A stretch of DNA of 7,442 nt from Clostridia bacterium (GTDB lineage Bacteria > Bacillota > Clostridia > Christensenellales > Borkfalkiaceae), in NCBI GenBank assembly GCA_017646945.1, contig JAGCLN010000058.1, positions 1-7,442 of the forward strand, in the 5' to 3' direction. The notes beneath the pieces were generated by a model. That model saw nothing but the letters and a program-made list of their open reading frames with translations, made no database searches and had not been told where the DNA came from. Position numbers and translations under genes: made by a program. Of the stretch, positions 1 through 5,551 are shown piece by piece; the first letter of the stretch is position 1, and each line of letters begins with the position of its first letter.

Positions 1-96
1 TACACAATGCAATTTGACCACTACGAAGAAGTTCCCAAGTCTGTTGCTGAAAAGATTATCGGCGAAAGAGCAGCGAGAAACGCAAATAACGACTAA
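1..96 (+). CDS. fusA: Elongation factor G, C-terminal end (partial)
   Basis: The open frame from base 1 to the TAA at 94-96 encodes the last 31 residues of a protein that starts outside the window. The segment [19 protein letters not shown] is the highly characteristic C-terminal stretch of bacterial EF-G (domain V and tail). EF-G is the cytoplasmic GTPase that drives translocation on the ribosome and helps RRF recycle it. Its position directly upstream of tuf matches the common rpsL-rpsG-fusA-tuf order of the str operon. I see no terminator between it and tuf, so fusA transcripts may read into tuf even though tuf has its own promoter. The identification is based on recognised family sequence and is confident despite the short length. 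Confidence 0.93.
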   Translation, partial: YTMQFDHYEEVPKSVAEKIIGERAARNANND

Positions 97-118
97 TTCG
101 TGATTTTCAAAATATTAC

Positions 119-147
119 TTGACACGGATAAATCGTTGTTATATACT
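119..147 (+). promoter_or_regulatory. sigma-A-type promoter of tuf
   Basis: TTGACA at 119-124 and TATACT at 142-147 are separated by exactly 17 bp, an almost perfect housekeeping promoter. The expected transcription start is near 154, giving an AT-rich leader of about 60 nt before tuf. This would give tuf strong expression of its own in addition to read-through from fusA, as fits one of the most abundant proteins of the cell. Confidence 0.88.
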
Positions 148-214
148 GTAAGTATAAAATTTAAAATTTTAAAATAAAAAAACAAACATAATTTTTTGGA
201 GGAAACAAATTACT

Positions 215-1420
215 ATGGCAAAGGCTAAATTCGAAAGAACCAAACCGCACGTAAACATTGGTACCATCGGTCACGTTGACCACGGTAAAACTACTCTTAC
301 CGCAGCTATCACTATGGTACTTGCAGCAAAGGGCGGCGCTGAAAAAATGCGTTACGACCAAATCGATAAAGCACCGGAAGAAAAGGCTCGTGGTATCACG
401 ATTAACACTTCTCACGTTGAATATCAAACCGAAGCTAGACACTACGCACACGTTGACTGTCCTGGCCACGCTGACTACGTAAAGAACATTATTTCTGGTG
501 CAGCACAAATGGACGGCGCAATTCTCGTAGTAGCAGCTACTGACGGTCCGATGCCCCAAACTAGAGAACACATCCTTCTTGCTCGTCAAGTAGGCGTTCC
601 TTACATCATCGTATTCCTTAACAAGACTGACCTTGTTGATGACGAAGAACTTCTTGAACTCGTTGAAATGGAAGTTAGAGAAATCCTTAGCGAATACGGC
701 TTCCCTGGCGACGATACTCCTATCGTAAAGGGTTCTGCAGTTAAGGCTCTTGAAGCAGCAATGAACGACAATGCAGATGATCCTGCTTGCGCTTGCATTC
801 TTGAACTTATGGATGCTGTTGACAGCTACATTCCTAACCCCACTCGTGACGAAGATAAGCCCTTCCTTCTTCCTGTAGAAGACGTATTCACCATTTCTGG
901 TCGTGGTACCGTTGCTACTGGTAGAGTAGAAAGAGGTATCGCTAAAGTTGGTGACCCTGTTGATATCGTTGGTATCAGAGCAGAAAAGAAGACTTCAGTT
1001 ATTACTGGTCTTGAAATGTTCAGAAAGCAACTTGACGAAGCATACGCAGGTGATAACGTTGGTGCACTTTTAAGAGGTGTAGACAGAACTGATATCGAAC
1101 GTGGTCAAGTAGTTGCTAAACCCGGTACTGTTCAACCCCACACTGAATTCAATGGTCAAGTATACGTACTTACCAAAGAAGAAGGTGGTAGACACACTCC
1201 GTTCTTCAACAACTATCGTCCTCAATTCTACTTCAGAACTACTGACGTTACTGGTACTATCAAACTTCCCGAAGGCGTTGAAATGGTTATGCCTGGTGAC
1301 CACGTTACTATCGACGTAACTCTTATCACTCCCGTTGCAATGGAAGAAGGTCTCCGTTTCGCTATTCGTGAAGGCGGTAGAACTGTTGGTTCTGGTGCAG
1401 TTTCTAAAATCGTTAAGTAA
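215..1420 (+). CDS. tuf: Translation elongation factor Tu
   Basis: EF-Tu is the cytoplasmic GTPase that delivers aminoacyl-tRNA to the ribosomal A site. The 401-aa product is full length for the family (E. coli is about 394). The GTPase domain shows G1 GHVDHGKTT at residues 19-27, switch I with RGITIN at 59-64, G3 DCPGH at 81-85 and G4 NKTD at 136-139. The G5-like SAV follows in KGSAVKALE, and His85 is the catalytic histidine. Domain 2 carries [13 protein letters not shown], and domain 3 ends in the typical [13 protein letters not shown]. The ATG at 215 is fixed by the canonical start [14 protein letters not shown] and by GGAGGA at 198-203, with a somewhat long spacing of 11 nt. G4 NKTD instead of the NKCD of E. 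coli is a tolerated variant. A dedicated promoter lies upstream and a strong terminator downstream, so tuf can be a monocistronic unit at the end of the str region. Confidence 0.98.
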   Translation: MAKAKFERTKPHVNIGTIGHVDHGKTTLTAAITMVLAAKGGAEKMRYDQIDKAPEEKARGITINTSHVEYQTEARHYAHVDCPGHADYVKNIISGAAQMDGAILVVAATDGPMPQTREHILLARQVGVPYIIVFLNKTDLVDDEELLELVEMEVREILSEYGFPGDDTPIVKGSAVKALEAAMNDNADDPACACILELMDAVDSYIPNPTRDEDKPFLLPVEDVFTISGRGTVATGRVERGIAKVGDPVDIVGIRAEKKTSVITGLEMFRKQLDEAYAGDNVGALLRGVDRTDIERGQVVAKPGTVQPHTEFNGQVYVLTKEEGGRHTPFFNNYRPQFYFRTTDVTGTIKLPEGVEMVMPGDHVTIDVTLITPVAMEEGLRFAIREGGRTVGSGAVSKIVK

Positions 1421-1444
1421 TTAATAATTTTAGCTAAAAAGTTT

Positions 1445-1477
1445 AAAAATACTACGGCAAGTCCGTAGTATTTTTTT
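1445..1477 (+). terminator. Intrinsic terminator of tuf
   Basis: A perfect 13-bp stem pairs 1445-1457 with 1463-1475 around the loop CAAGT. The arm reads AAAAATACTACGG. A T-run occupies 1471-1477, starting inside the stem. The A-run on the left arm means the same hairpin could also act on the minus strand. The GC-rich core and U-tail, 24 nt after the tuf stop, make this a confident Rho-independent terminator. The same arm sequence recurs in the terminator at 5381-5413. Confidence 0.93.
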
Positions 1478-1582
1478 ATGCGTAAAAAGTGAATAAATTT
1501 ATAAAAACGCGCATAATATAAATTTTTAGTATAATTGTGAAAAAAATATGAAATTTATGGTAAGAAAATATAACTTTTGCTA

Positions 1583-1611
1583 TTGACATTGATGCGTCTT
1601 TATTATAAAAT
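1583..1611 (+). promoter_or_regulatory. sigma-A-type promoter of the small ORF / exported protein operon
   Basis: TTGACA at 1583-1588, a 17-bp spacer and TAAAAT at 1606-1611 (5 of 6 to TATAAT) form a consensus-like promoter. Transcription would start near 1618, leaving a leader of about 115 nt before the ATG at 1734. The stretch 1478-1582 upstream is AT-rich with no gene visible. TATAAT at 1530-1535 has no recognisable -35 box. Confidence 0.8.
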
Positions 1612-1633
1612 GATAATACCATACTGTATCATT

Positions 1634-1659
1634 AGGGGTAGTCTACCCTTTTTGAAAGG
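1634..1659 (+). promoter_or_regulatory. Leader with two mutually exclusive hairpins, possible attenuator
   Basis: Bases 1634-1640 can pair with 1644-1650 (7 bp including one G-U, loop GTC, core GGGTA/TACCC), followed by five T at 1649-1653. This has the shape of a weak intrinsic terminator. The 3' half of that hairpin can instead pair downstream as CCTTT (1647-1651) with AAAGG (1655-1659). The two folds share bases 1647-1650, so only one can form at a time. They lie about 16 nt after the predicted transcription start. Regulation is inferred from shape only; the stems are short. Confidence 0.4.
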
Positions 1660-1680
1660 TAAAAATTGCTAATCATTATT

Positions 1681-1700
1681 TTAGTAAGTTATCTTACTAA
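1681..1700. promoter_or_regulatory. 20-bp palindrome in the leader, operator or mRNA hairpin
   Basis: TTAGTAAG at 1681-1688 and CTTACTAA at 1693-1700 are perfect reverse complements around TTAT. The site lies about 63 nt downstream of the predicted start of transcription and 21 nt upstream of the AGGAGG at 1721-1726. It could be a repressor site acting as a roadblock, or an mRNA stem near the ribosome binding site. A further AU-only stem (1703-1707 with 1711-1715) follows immediately, so the leader is rich in secondary structure. No regulator can be named from the sequence. Confidence 0.5.
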
Positions 1701-1733
1701 GTATTATTTGATAATTTTTTAGGAGGTTTTATT

Positions 1734-1865
1734 ATGAAGAAATCCTATTTAACTCCGTCAATCCAAGTTGTTTCATACAATTTAGTTGACATTGTAACCA
1801 CGTCTACCACTAACGACTACGCTCACGTTAAAGAGAGCTGGCTCGATAGTGAGTGGCTTAAGTAA
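1734..1865 (+). CDS. 43-aa small protein, leader- or precursor-peptide-like
   Basis: This short frame begins at an ATG placed 7 nt after a perfect AGGAGG (1721-1726), behind a consensus promoter, so translation is very likely. The peptide starts MKKSYLTPSIQVV and continues with DIVTTSTTND. The second half holds two Trp and several charged residues (ESWLDSEWLK at the C-terminus). There are no Cys residues, no signal peptide and no membrane segment. The opening Lys-Lys, an aromatic, Pro, then Val-rich residues followed by an Asp-Ile-Val-Thr-Thr-Ser block resembles short unannotated ORFs I recall from gut Clostridia and Bacteroidetes, sometimes suspected of being modified-peptide precursors. That resemblance is from memory. 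Its stop overlaps the ribosome binding site of the exported protein gene downstream, so the two are probably coupled. No modification enzyme or peptide exporter is in the window. It could be a peptide product, a chaperone-like partner or a translated regulatory leader; the function is unknown. Confidence 0.75.
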   Translation: MKKSYLTPSIQVVSYNLVDIVTTSTTNDYAHVKESWLDSEWLK

Positions 1866-1870
1866 GGGGG
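1864..1870 (+). promoter_or_regulatory. Ribosome binding site overlapping the small-ORF stop codon
   Basis: AAGGGGG at 1864-1870 lies 6 nt before the ATG at 1877 and shares two bases with the TAA (1863-1865) of the 43-aa ORF. Ribosomes ending the small ORF therefore stop on the initiation site of the large gene, an arrangement typical of translational coupling. It also fixes 1877 as the start of the exported protein. Confidence 0.75.
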
Positions 1871-1876
1871 AACGTT

Positions 1877-4800
1877 ATGACTAAGTCTATTAGAGTTAAC
1901 TTTATTAAACTTTTAACACTCGTTTTAGCAGTTTGCGTAGGCGTAGCAATAGCAACTATCCCTGGCAATTCTGTAGCCGCTGAAGAAGCGCCTGCAACGT
2001 TTAGTGTAGAAGAAGGTATCCGTATTGATAAAGAAAACGACCTTTCTGGTATTAAATTTACCACTACCGTTAACGATGCTTGGCTTGCTGAAAACGCTGG
2101 CGAAAAATACACTTTTGGTACTTTAGTATTCCCTGCTAACAATGCTGAATCTTTCGATATGGAAGAAACTGATATTGACGTTATTAAGGCAGCGGTTGAT
2201 GGTATTAAGTTTGTAAGCGTTGCAGATGCTAGTGTTTCTGCAGGTTTCAGTTTTGATGCTTCTATCGTATTCAACAAAGCTGAAATTCTTGGTTTTGAAG
2301 GCGTTAACGAAGAAAATATCGATGCTGTGTTAGAAGGTTTATACGCTAAAGAATTCGCAGCAGTTTCATTTGCTATCGTTGATGGCGCATTAGTTTGGGC
2401 TGACGATGCTCCCGTAACTTCTATGGTTGCTGAAGCAATTAAGGCTTTAACTAACGATGAACTTGCTGAAGATGCTAAAGCATTTATTCCTGGTCACGTT
2501 GGTAGAGGTGATTTCAAGTCATACGTTTCTAAAGAAGATGGTAAGTTTGTTATCATTGATTTAGAATATGATGCAAATGAATTTGCAAACATTATGATTA
2601 ACGGTGATTACCTTGGTGCTGAAGATTATTCAGTTGTTGAAGGTGATCTTGTTATTAGCGCAGCTTACCTTGAAAACCTTGAGTCTGGTTACTATGACGT
2701 TCTCTTCTTTGATGACAGTGGTAACATCGTAATCTTAAACGTTCTCTTTGCAGATAAGGCGTTAAAGAACGCTGATGACGTTATTGCTGCGTTTGACCAC
2801 GGCATTGCAACTTGGGGCGAAACCTATACTGAAAAGACTGGCGTTTACGTTCTTGCAAACGATATTGATATGACCGGTACCAAGATTCAAAACACTATTA
2901 ACCCCAACAAGACATACGTTTCTTACAAGATGGAAAATGAAGTTTTAGTTGAAGACCAAAAAATCGTTTCTGGCGATATCGGCTTTAACGGTATCCTTGA
3001 CGGTATGGGTTACGCAATTAAGAACGCAACCGTAAATATGGTTAACCATATGCCTGCTTATACTAATGCAAACGGTACAAATTCTTGGTTAAATGAAACT
3101 GGTTATGGTTTCTTCCATAGATTAAAAGCAGATTCAATCGTTAAAAACGTTGCTTTCATCAACTTAATGGGTACTGGTACTAAGGCTAATAACATTAGTA
3201 TTACAGGTCCCCTTTCATACTCTTGTGAAGGTATTATTGAAAACGTTTACGTTGACGTAAGCGCTGATACCGTTGTATCTCGTGGTCCTATCGCTGCAAT
3301 TAAAGAAGGCGCAATCATTAAGAACTACGTTGTTAACTATCCTAGACCTGAAGGTTATGATTTAGCTACTGATATCAACACTCAAGCAGCTCAAACAGGC
3401 GCATACGCTAAACAATTGTATGCTTACGGCTACGGCTCGCTCGTAGGTGGTGGTGGCGGTAATGCACCTTCAATTGATTCTGCAACTTTCGAAAACGTTT
3501 TAGTTGTATCTCCGATGCCTCTCTACGTTTCTAGAGAAAACGGCGATATGTCTGTAACTAAAGCTATCTACTACGGTGCAAACGAAACCAAGTTATTCTA
3601 CGATCACGAAGGTCAACTTGCTGGTACCGTTCAAGATATGGTTGCAGCTGGTGAAGGAAGAGTTAAAGTGCTTGACTTCGCTCGTCGTTACAATACTTTT
3701 GTAGAAGCTGCTGCTGATACTGAATTTGCTAAAATCTTTACTGATACCGGCTTATTCAAGATTGCAAATGGTGAACTCTTATGGCATAGCGCAGAAGTAG
3801 TTGAAGAAATTTCTACCGCAGTTGATTTTGACGCTGCTGAAGGCAAACTCTTAACTTCTGTTCTTGATTCTATTGACGTTGTTTCTGCAACTGTAAACGG
3901 TGTTGAAGTTGAATATGCAGACGGTAAGTTTACTGGCGTTCCTGCTATGGATAACTTAAATAATGAAAGTCAAAAATTTGAATTTGTAATTAAAACTGCT
4001 GATTTAACTTACAATTTCACTAACGTAACGTATTGGACTTCTGTTATTAACAATGCAGCTGAACTTAAAGCAGCGCTTGATATTAACTATAATGAAACTC
4101 CGATTAACTACGGTTTCTATAAACTTGGTAACGAAATTAAAGCAACTAGCGAAGAACCTATCGCATTTGATTACGTTGGCGCATCTCAAATAAAAGACGT
4201 TAACTCTGCAGTTGGTTTCAACGGTATCTTTGACGGTGCTGGTTACGCTATTGACTTTAACAAGACTTGGTTATCTGCCTCTGCTAAAACTAACGGCTTA
4301 TTTGGTAACTTCAACCACGGTGGTGCCGTTGTTCCCAAGCAACAAATTACCGTTAAAAACTTAGCGATTAAAAACGCTAAAGGAGGCGGTGTTCCTTCAC
4401 TCACTCTTTTTGGTAGATTTACTAAGAACCACGGATATGGTCCTGCTGTTTTATTTGAAAACATTTACGTTTACGGTATGAATGACGTTCCCGCAGGTTT
4501 AATCTTTAACCCCGGTTACAATACCGCGTTCAATAACATTTTAGTTGACGTTACTAAAACCACTGAATTTGGTGGTGGTTACGTTACTGATGCTTACGGT
4601 AAAAACGTTGTTGCAAATCAAACCCTTGTACTTAACGGCGGTTATTACGGCGGTATCTTATTCAACACTTTAAGATACGGTACTAATACTCTTGCTAATA
4701 ACGTAACTAACTTTGTATCAATCGGTAAAGCACCGCTTGTTAAACAATATACTTATGGCAATGCATATTATATGTGGTTCACCTCTACTGCTAATGGTGA

Positions 4801-5356
4801 CGGAACTTACGCGCACGACCTTAGAGTAACTGGTTGGAACTATGGCGATAAAGACTATATTGCAGTTGGTGGTGGTGAAGTATACATGGGTTATGCTTCT
4901 GGTAACAGAGCTAAGGCTGACGTTGCTATGATTACCGGTATGAAGGCTGGTTTTGCTGAAATTGCTAAGAATTACACTACAGTTGAAAAAACTTCTGGTC
5001 AAGCAGCGCTTAAAGGTTACTACTGTGCAAATTGTGGTGAAGTGTTCTCACTTGAAGCAGGCAACTGTACAACTTGTGTAGTTGACGAAACTCCTGTTGC
5101 TCTTACTGAAGTAGCGGATCTTTGGAGAGACCCAATTTGCTACACTTGGGAAGCACGTGATCTTACAACCTTCACTAACGGTGAATCTACTAAGAACCAA
5201 GGTGAAATGAAGTTTGACGGTGCATATAAGTATGATACCTTAGCAGAAATGAAAGCATCTAACAACAAGTTTGAATCATTCGTAGGTGAAGCTGGTAACG
5301 GTCTCTGGGCTGTAACTGCTGAAGGCGAACTCACTTGGGTAGGCGCTCAAGCGTAA
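1877..5356 (+). CDS. Large exported protein with X2/Ig-like domain and two beta-helix-like (GLUG-like) modules
   Basis: The 1159-aa product has a Sec signal peptide: basic residues at 3-11, a hydrophobic core at 12-28, and likely cleavage near Ala34/Ala35. Residues about 38-190 resemble an extracellular domain common in clostridial surface proteins (GIKFTTTV, YTFGTLVFPA). Residues about 205-296 resemble an X2/Ig-like fold (NGDYLGAEDYSVVEGDLVIS, then YLENLESGYYDV). Two diverged modules follow, about 298-636 and 726-1154, separated by an Ig-like linker (about 645-718). Both modules open with NA-x2-[VL]-x-AA-[FL]-D, contain FNGI-[LF]-DG-x-GYAI (370-381 and 781-792), have rung-like repeats centred on Asn424/456/483/540 and 828/862/887/914, and close with a Tyr-x-Thr ... 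Gly-Glu-Leu-x-Trp segment (605-636 and 1119-1154). A four-Cys knuckle sits at 1050-1067. There is no LPXTG, S-layer homology domain, dockerin or C-terminal membrane segment, so surface retention is unexplained. The likely role is adhesion or glycan contact, inferred from architecture only. It is translationally coupled to the upstream 43-aa ORF and closed by a terminator. Confidence 0.85.
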   Translation: MTKSIRVNFIKLLTLVLAVCVGVAIATIPGNSVAAEEAPATFSVEEGIRIDKENDLSGIKFTTTVNDAWLAENAGEKYTFGTLVFPANNAESFDMEETDIDVIKAAVDGIKFVSVADASVSAGFSFDASIVFNKAEILGFEGVNEENIDAVLEGLYAKEFAAVSFAIVDGALVWADDAPVTSMVAEAIKALTNDELAEDAKAFIPGHVGRGDFKSYVSKEDGKFVIIDLEYDANEFANIMINGDYLGAEDYSVVEGDLVISAAYLENLESGYYDVLFFDDSGNIVILNVLFADKALKNADDVIAAFDHGIATWGETYTEKTGVYVLANDIDMTGTKIQNTINPNKTYVSYKMENEVLVEDQKIVSGDIGFNGILDGMGYAIKNATVNMVNHMPAYTNANGTNSWLNETGYGFFHRLKADSIVKNVAFINLMGTGTKANNISITGPLSYSCEGIIENVYVDVSADTVVSRGPIAAIKEGAIIKNYVVNYPRPEGYDLATDINTQAAQTGAYAKQLYAYGYGSLVGGGGGNAPSIDSATFENVLVVSPMPLYVSRENGDMSVTKAIYYGANETKLFYDHEGQLAGTVQDMVAAGEGRVKVLDFARRYNTFVEAAADTEFAKIFTDTGLFKIANGELLWHSAEVVEEISTAVDFDAAEGKLLTSVLDSIDVVSATVNGVEVEYADGKFTGVPAMDNLNNESQKFEFVIKTADLTYNFTNVTYWTSVINNAAELKAALDINYNETPINYGFYKLGNEIKATSEEPIAFDYVGASQIKDVNSAVGFNGIFDGAGYAIDFNKTWLSASAKTNGLFGNFNHGGAVVPKQQITVKNLAIKNAKGGGVPSLTLFGRFTKNHGYGPAVLFENIYVYGMNDVPAGLIFNPGYNTAFNNILVDVTKTTEFGGGYVTDAYGKNVVANQTLVLNGGYYGGILFNTLRYGTNTLANNVTNFVSIGKAPLVKQYTYGNAYYMWFTSTANGDGTYAHDLRVTGWNYGDKDYIAVGGGEVYMGYASGNRAKADVAMITGMKAGFAEIAKNYTTVEKTSGQAALKGYYCANCGEVFSLEAGNCTTCVVDETPVALTEVADLWRDPICYTWEARDLTTFTNGESTKNQGEMKFDGAYKYDTLAEMKASNNKFESFVGEAGNGLWAVTAEGELTWVGAQA

Positions 5357-5380
5357 TTGCTCATTGCAAATTATAAAAAG

Positions 5381-5413
5381 AAATACTACGGGTTTTCCCG
5401 TAGTATTTTTTTT
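5381..5413 (+). terminator. Intrinsic terminator of the exported-protein operon
   Basis: A perfect 12-bp stem pairs 5381-5392 with 5397-5408 around a TTTT loop. The arm is AAATACTACGGG and T residues run through 5406-5413. It lies 24 nt after the stop codon, the same distance as the tuf terminator lies from its gene. Eleven bases of the arm (AAATACTACGG) are identical to the tuf terminator arm, while loop and flanks differ. Confidence 0.93.
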
Positions 5414-5420
5414 GTTGTTA

Positions 5421-5489
5421 AATTACAAAAAATGACAAAAAGTTACAAAAGTTAACTTAATATTAACTTTGGTGTGTTTTAATTATAAT
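5421..5489 (+). promoter_or_regulatory. Probable fakA promoter with 10-bp-phased upstream repeats
   Basis: TATAAT at 5484-5489 is a perfect -10 box. The -35 is weak: TTAACT at 5463-5468 (4 of 6 to TTGACA) has a short 15-bp spacer. Upstream, three consecutive 10-bp units read AATTACAAAA, AATGACAAAA and AGTTACAAAA (5421-5450), followed by two copies of TTAACTT at 5452-5458 and 5463-5469. The AC step recurs at 5425, 5435, 5445, 5455 and 5466. A-tracts in phase with the helix can bend DNA or act as an UP element, which could compensate for the weak -35. An activator array is the alternative reading. The promoter call rests mainly on the -10 box and the position between terminator and gene. Confidence 0.55.
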
Positions 5490-5501
5490 GGTATTTTGTT
5501 A

Positions 5502-5522
5502 TAGGTATATATAATATACCTA
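5502..5522. promoter_or_regulatory. 21-bp palindrome in the fakA leader, candidate operator
   Basis: TAGGTATAT (5502-5510) and ATATACCTA (5514-5522) are perfect 9-bp inverted repeats around ATA. If transcription starts near 5496 from the TATAAT at 5484, the palindrome sits at about +7 to +27, a typical repressor position. It could also form an RNA hairpin about 18 nt before the ribosome binding site. Which factor would bind is unknown. Confidence 0.5.
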
Positions 5523-5539
5523 AATATATAAATACCCAC

Positions 5540-5544
5540 TGGAG
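5540..5544 (+). promoter_or_regulatory. Ribosome binding site fixing a GTG start for fakA
   Basis: TGGAG at 5540-5544 lies 7 nt before the GTG at 5552. The resulting N-terminus (NSIDALTLKSMLIAGANEL) aligns with the family's usual first helix. The next in-frame ATG, 33 nt later, would remove part of it and has no ribosome binding site. Confidence 0.7.
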
Positions 5545-5551
5545 TATATTT

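Noticed and set aside
620..631. NKTD in EF-Tu as a broken G4 motif
   Set aside because: NKxD tolerates Thr or Cys at the third position. The Asn, Lys and Asp that bind guanine are present.
1530..1535. TATAAT as an additional promoter between tuf and the small ORF
   Set aside because: No -35-like hexamer lies at 15-19 bp upstream and there is no extended -10 TG. In such AT-rich DNA the hexamer is expected by chance.
1681..1700. TTAGTAAG/CTTACTAA palindrome as a FapR-type operator
   Set aside because: The TTAGTA half resembles the FapR box as I remember it, but the spacing between halves is too short, and the gene downstream is not a lipid gene.
1928..1936. Lipoprotein signal at LAVC (Cys20) in the exported protein
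   Set aside because: Val at -1 does not fit a lipobox (Gly, Ala or Ser expected), and the Cys lies in the middle of the hydrophobic core, with a normal Ala-rich cleavage region further on.
1858..2277. 139-aa open frame on the minus strand over the start of the exported-protein gene
   Set aside because: It mirrors the codon bias of the + strand gene, has no recognisable family motif, and the + strand gene has a clear promoter, ribosome binding site and signal peptide. The other antisense frames over tuf and fakA are rejected on the same grounds.
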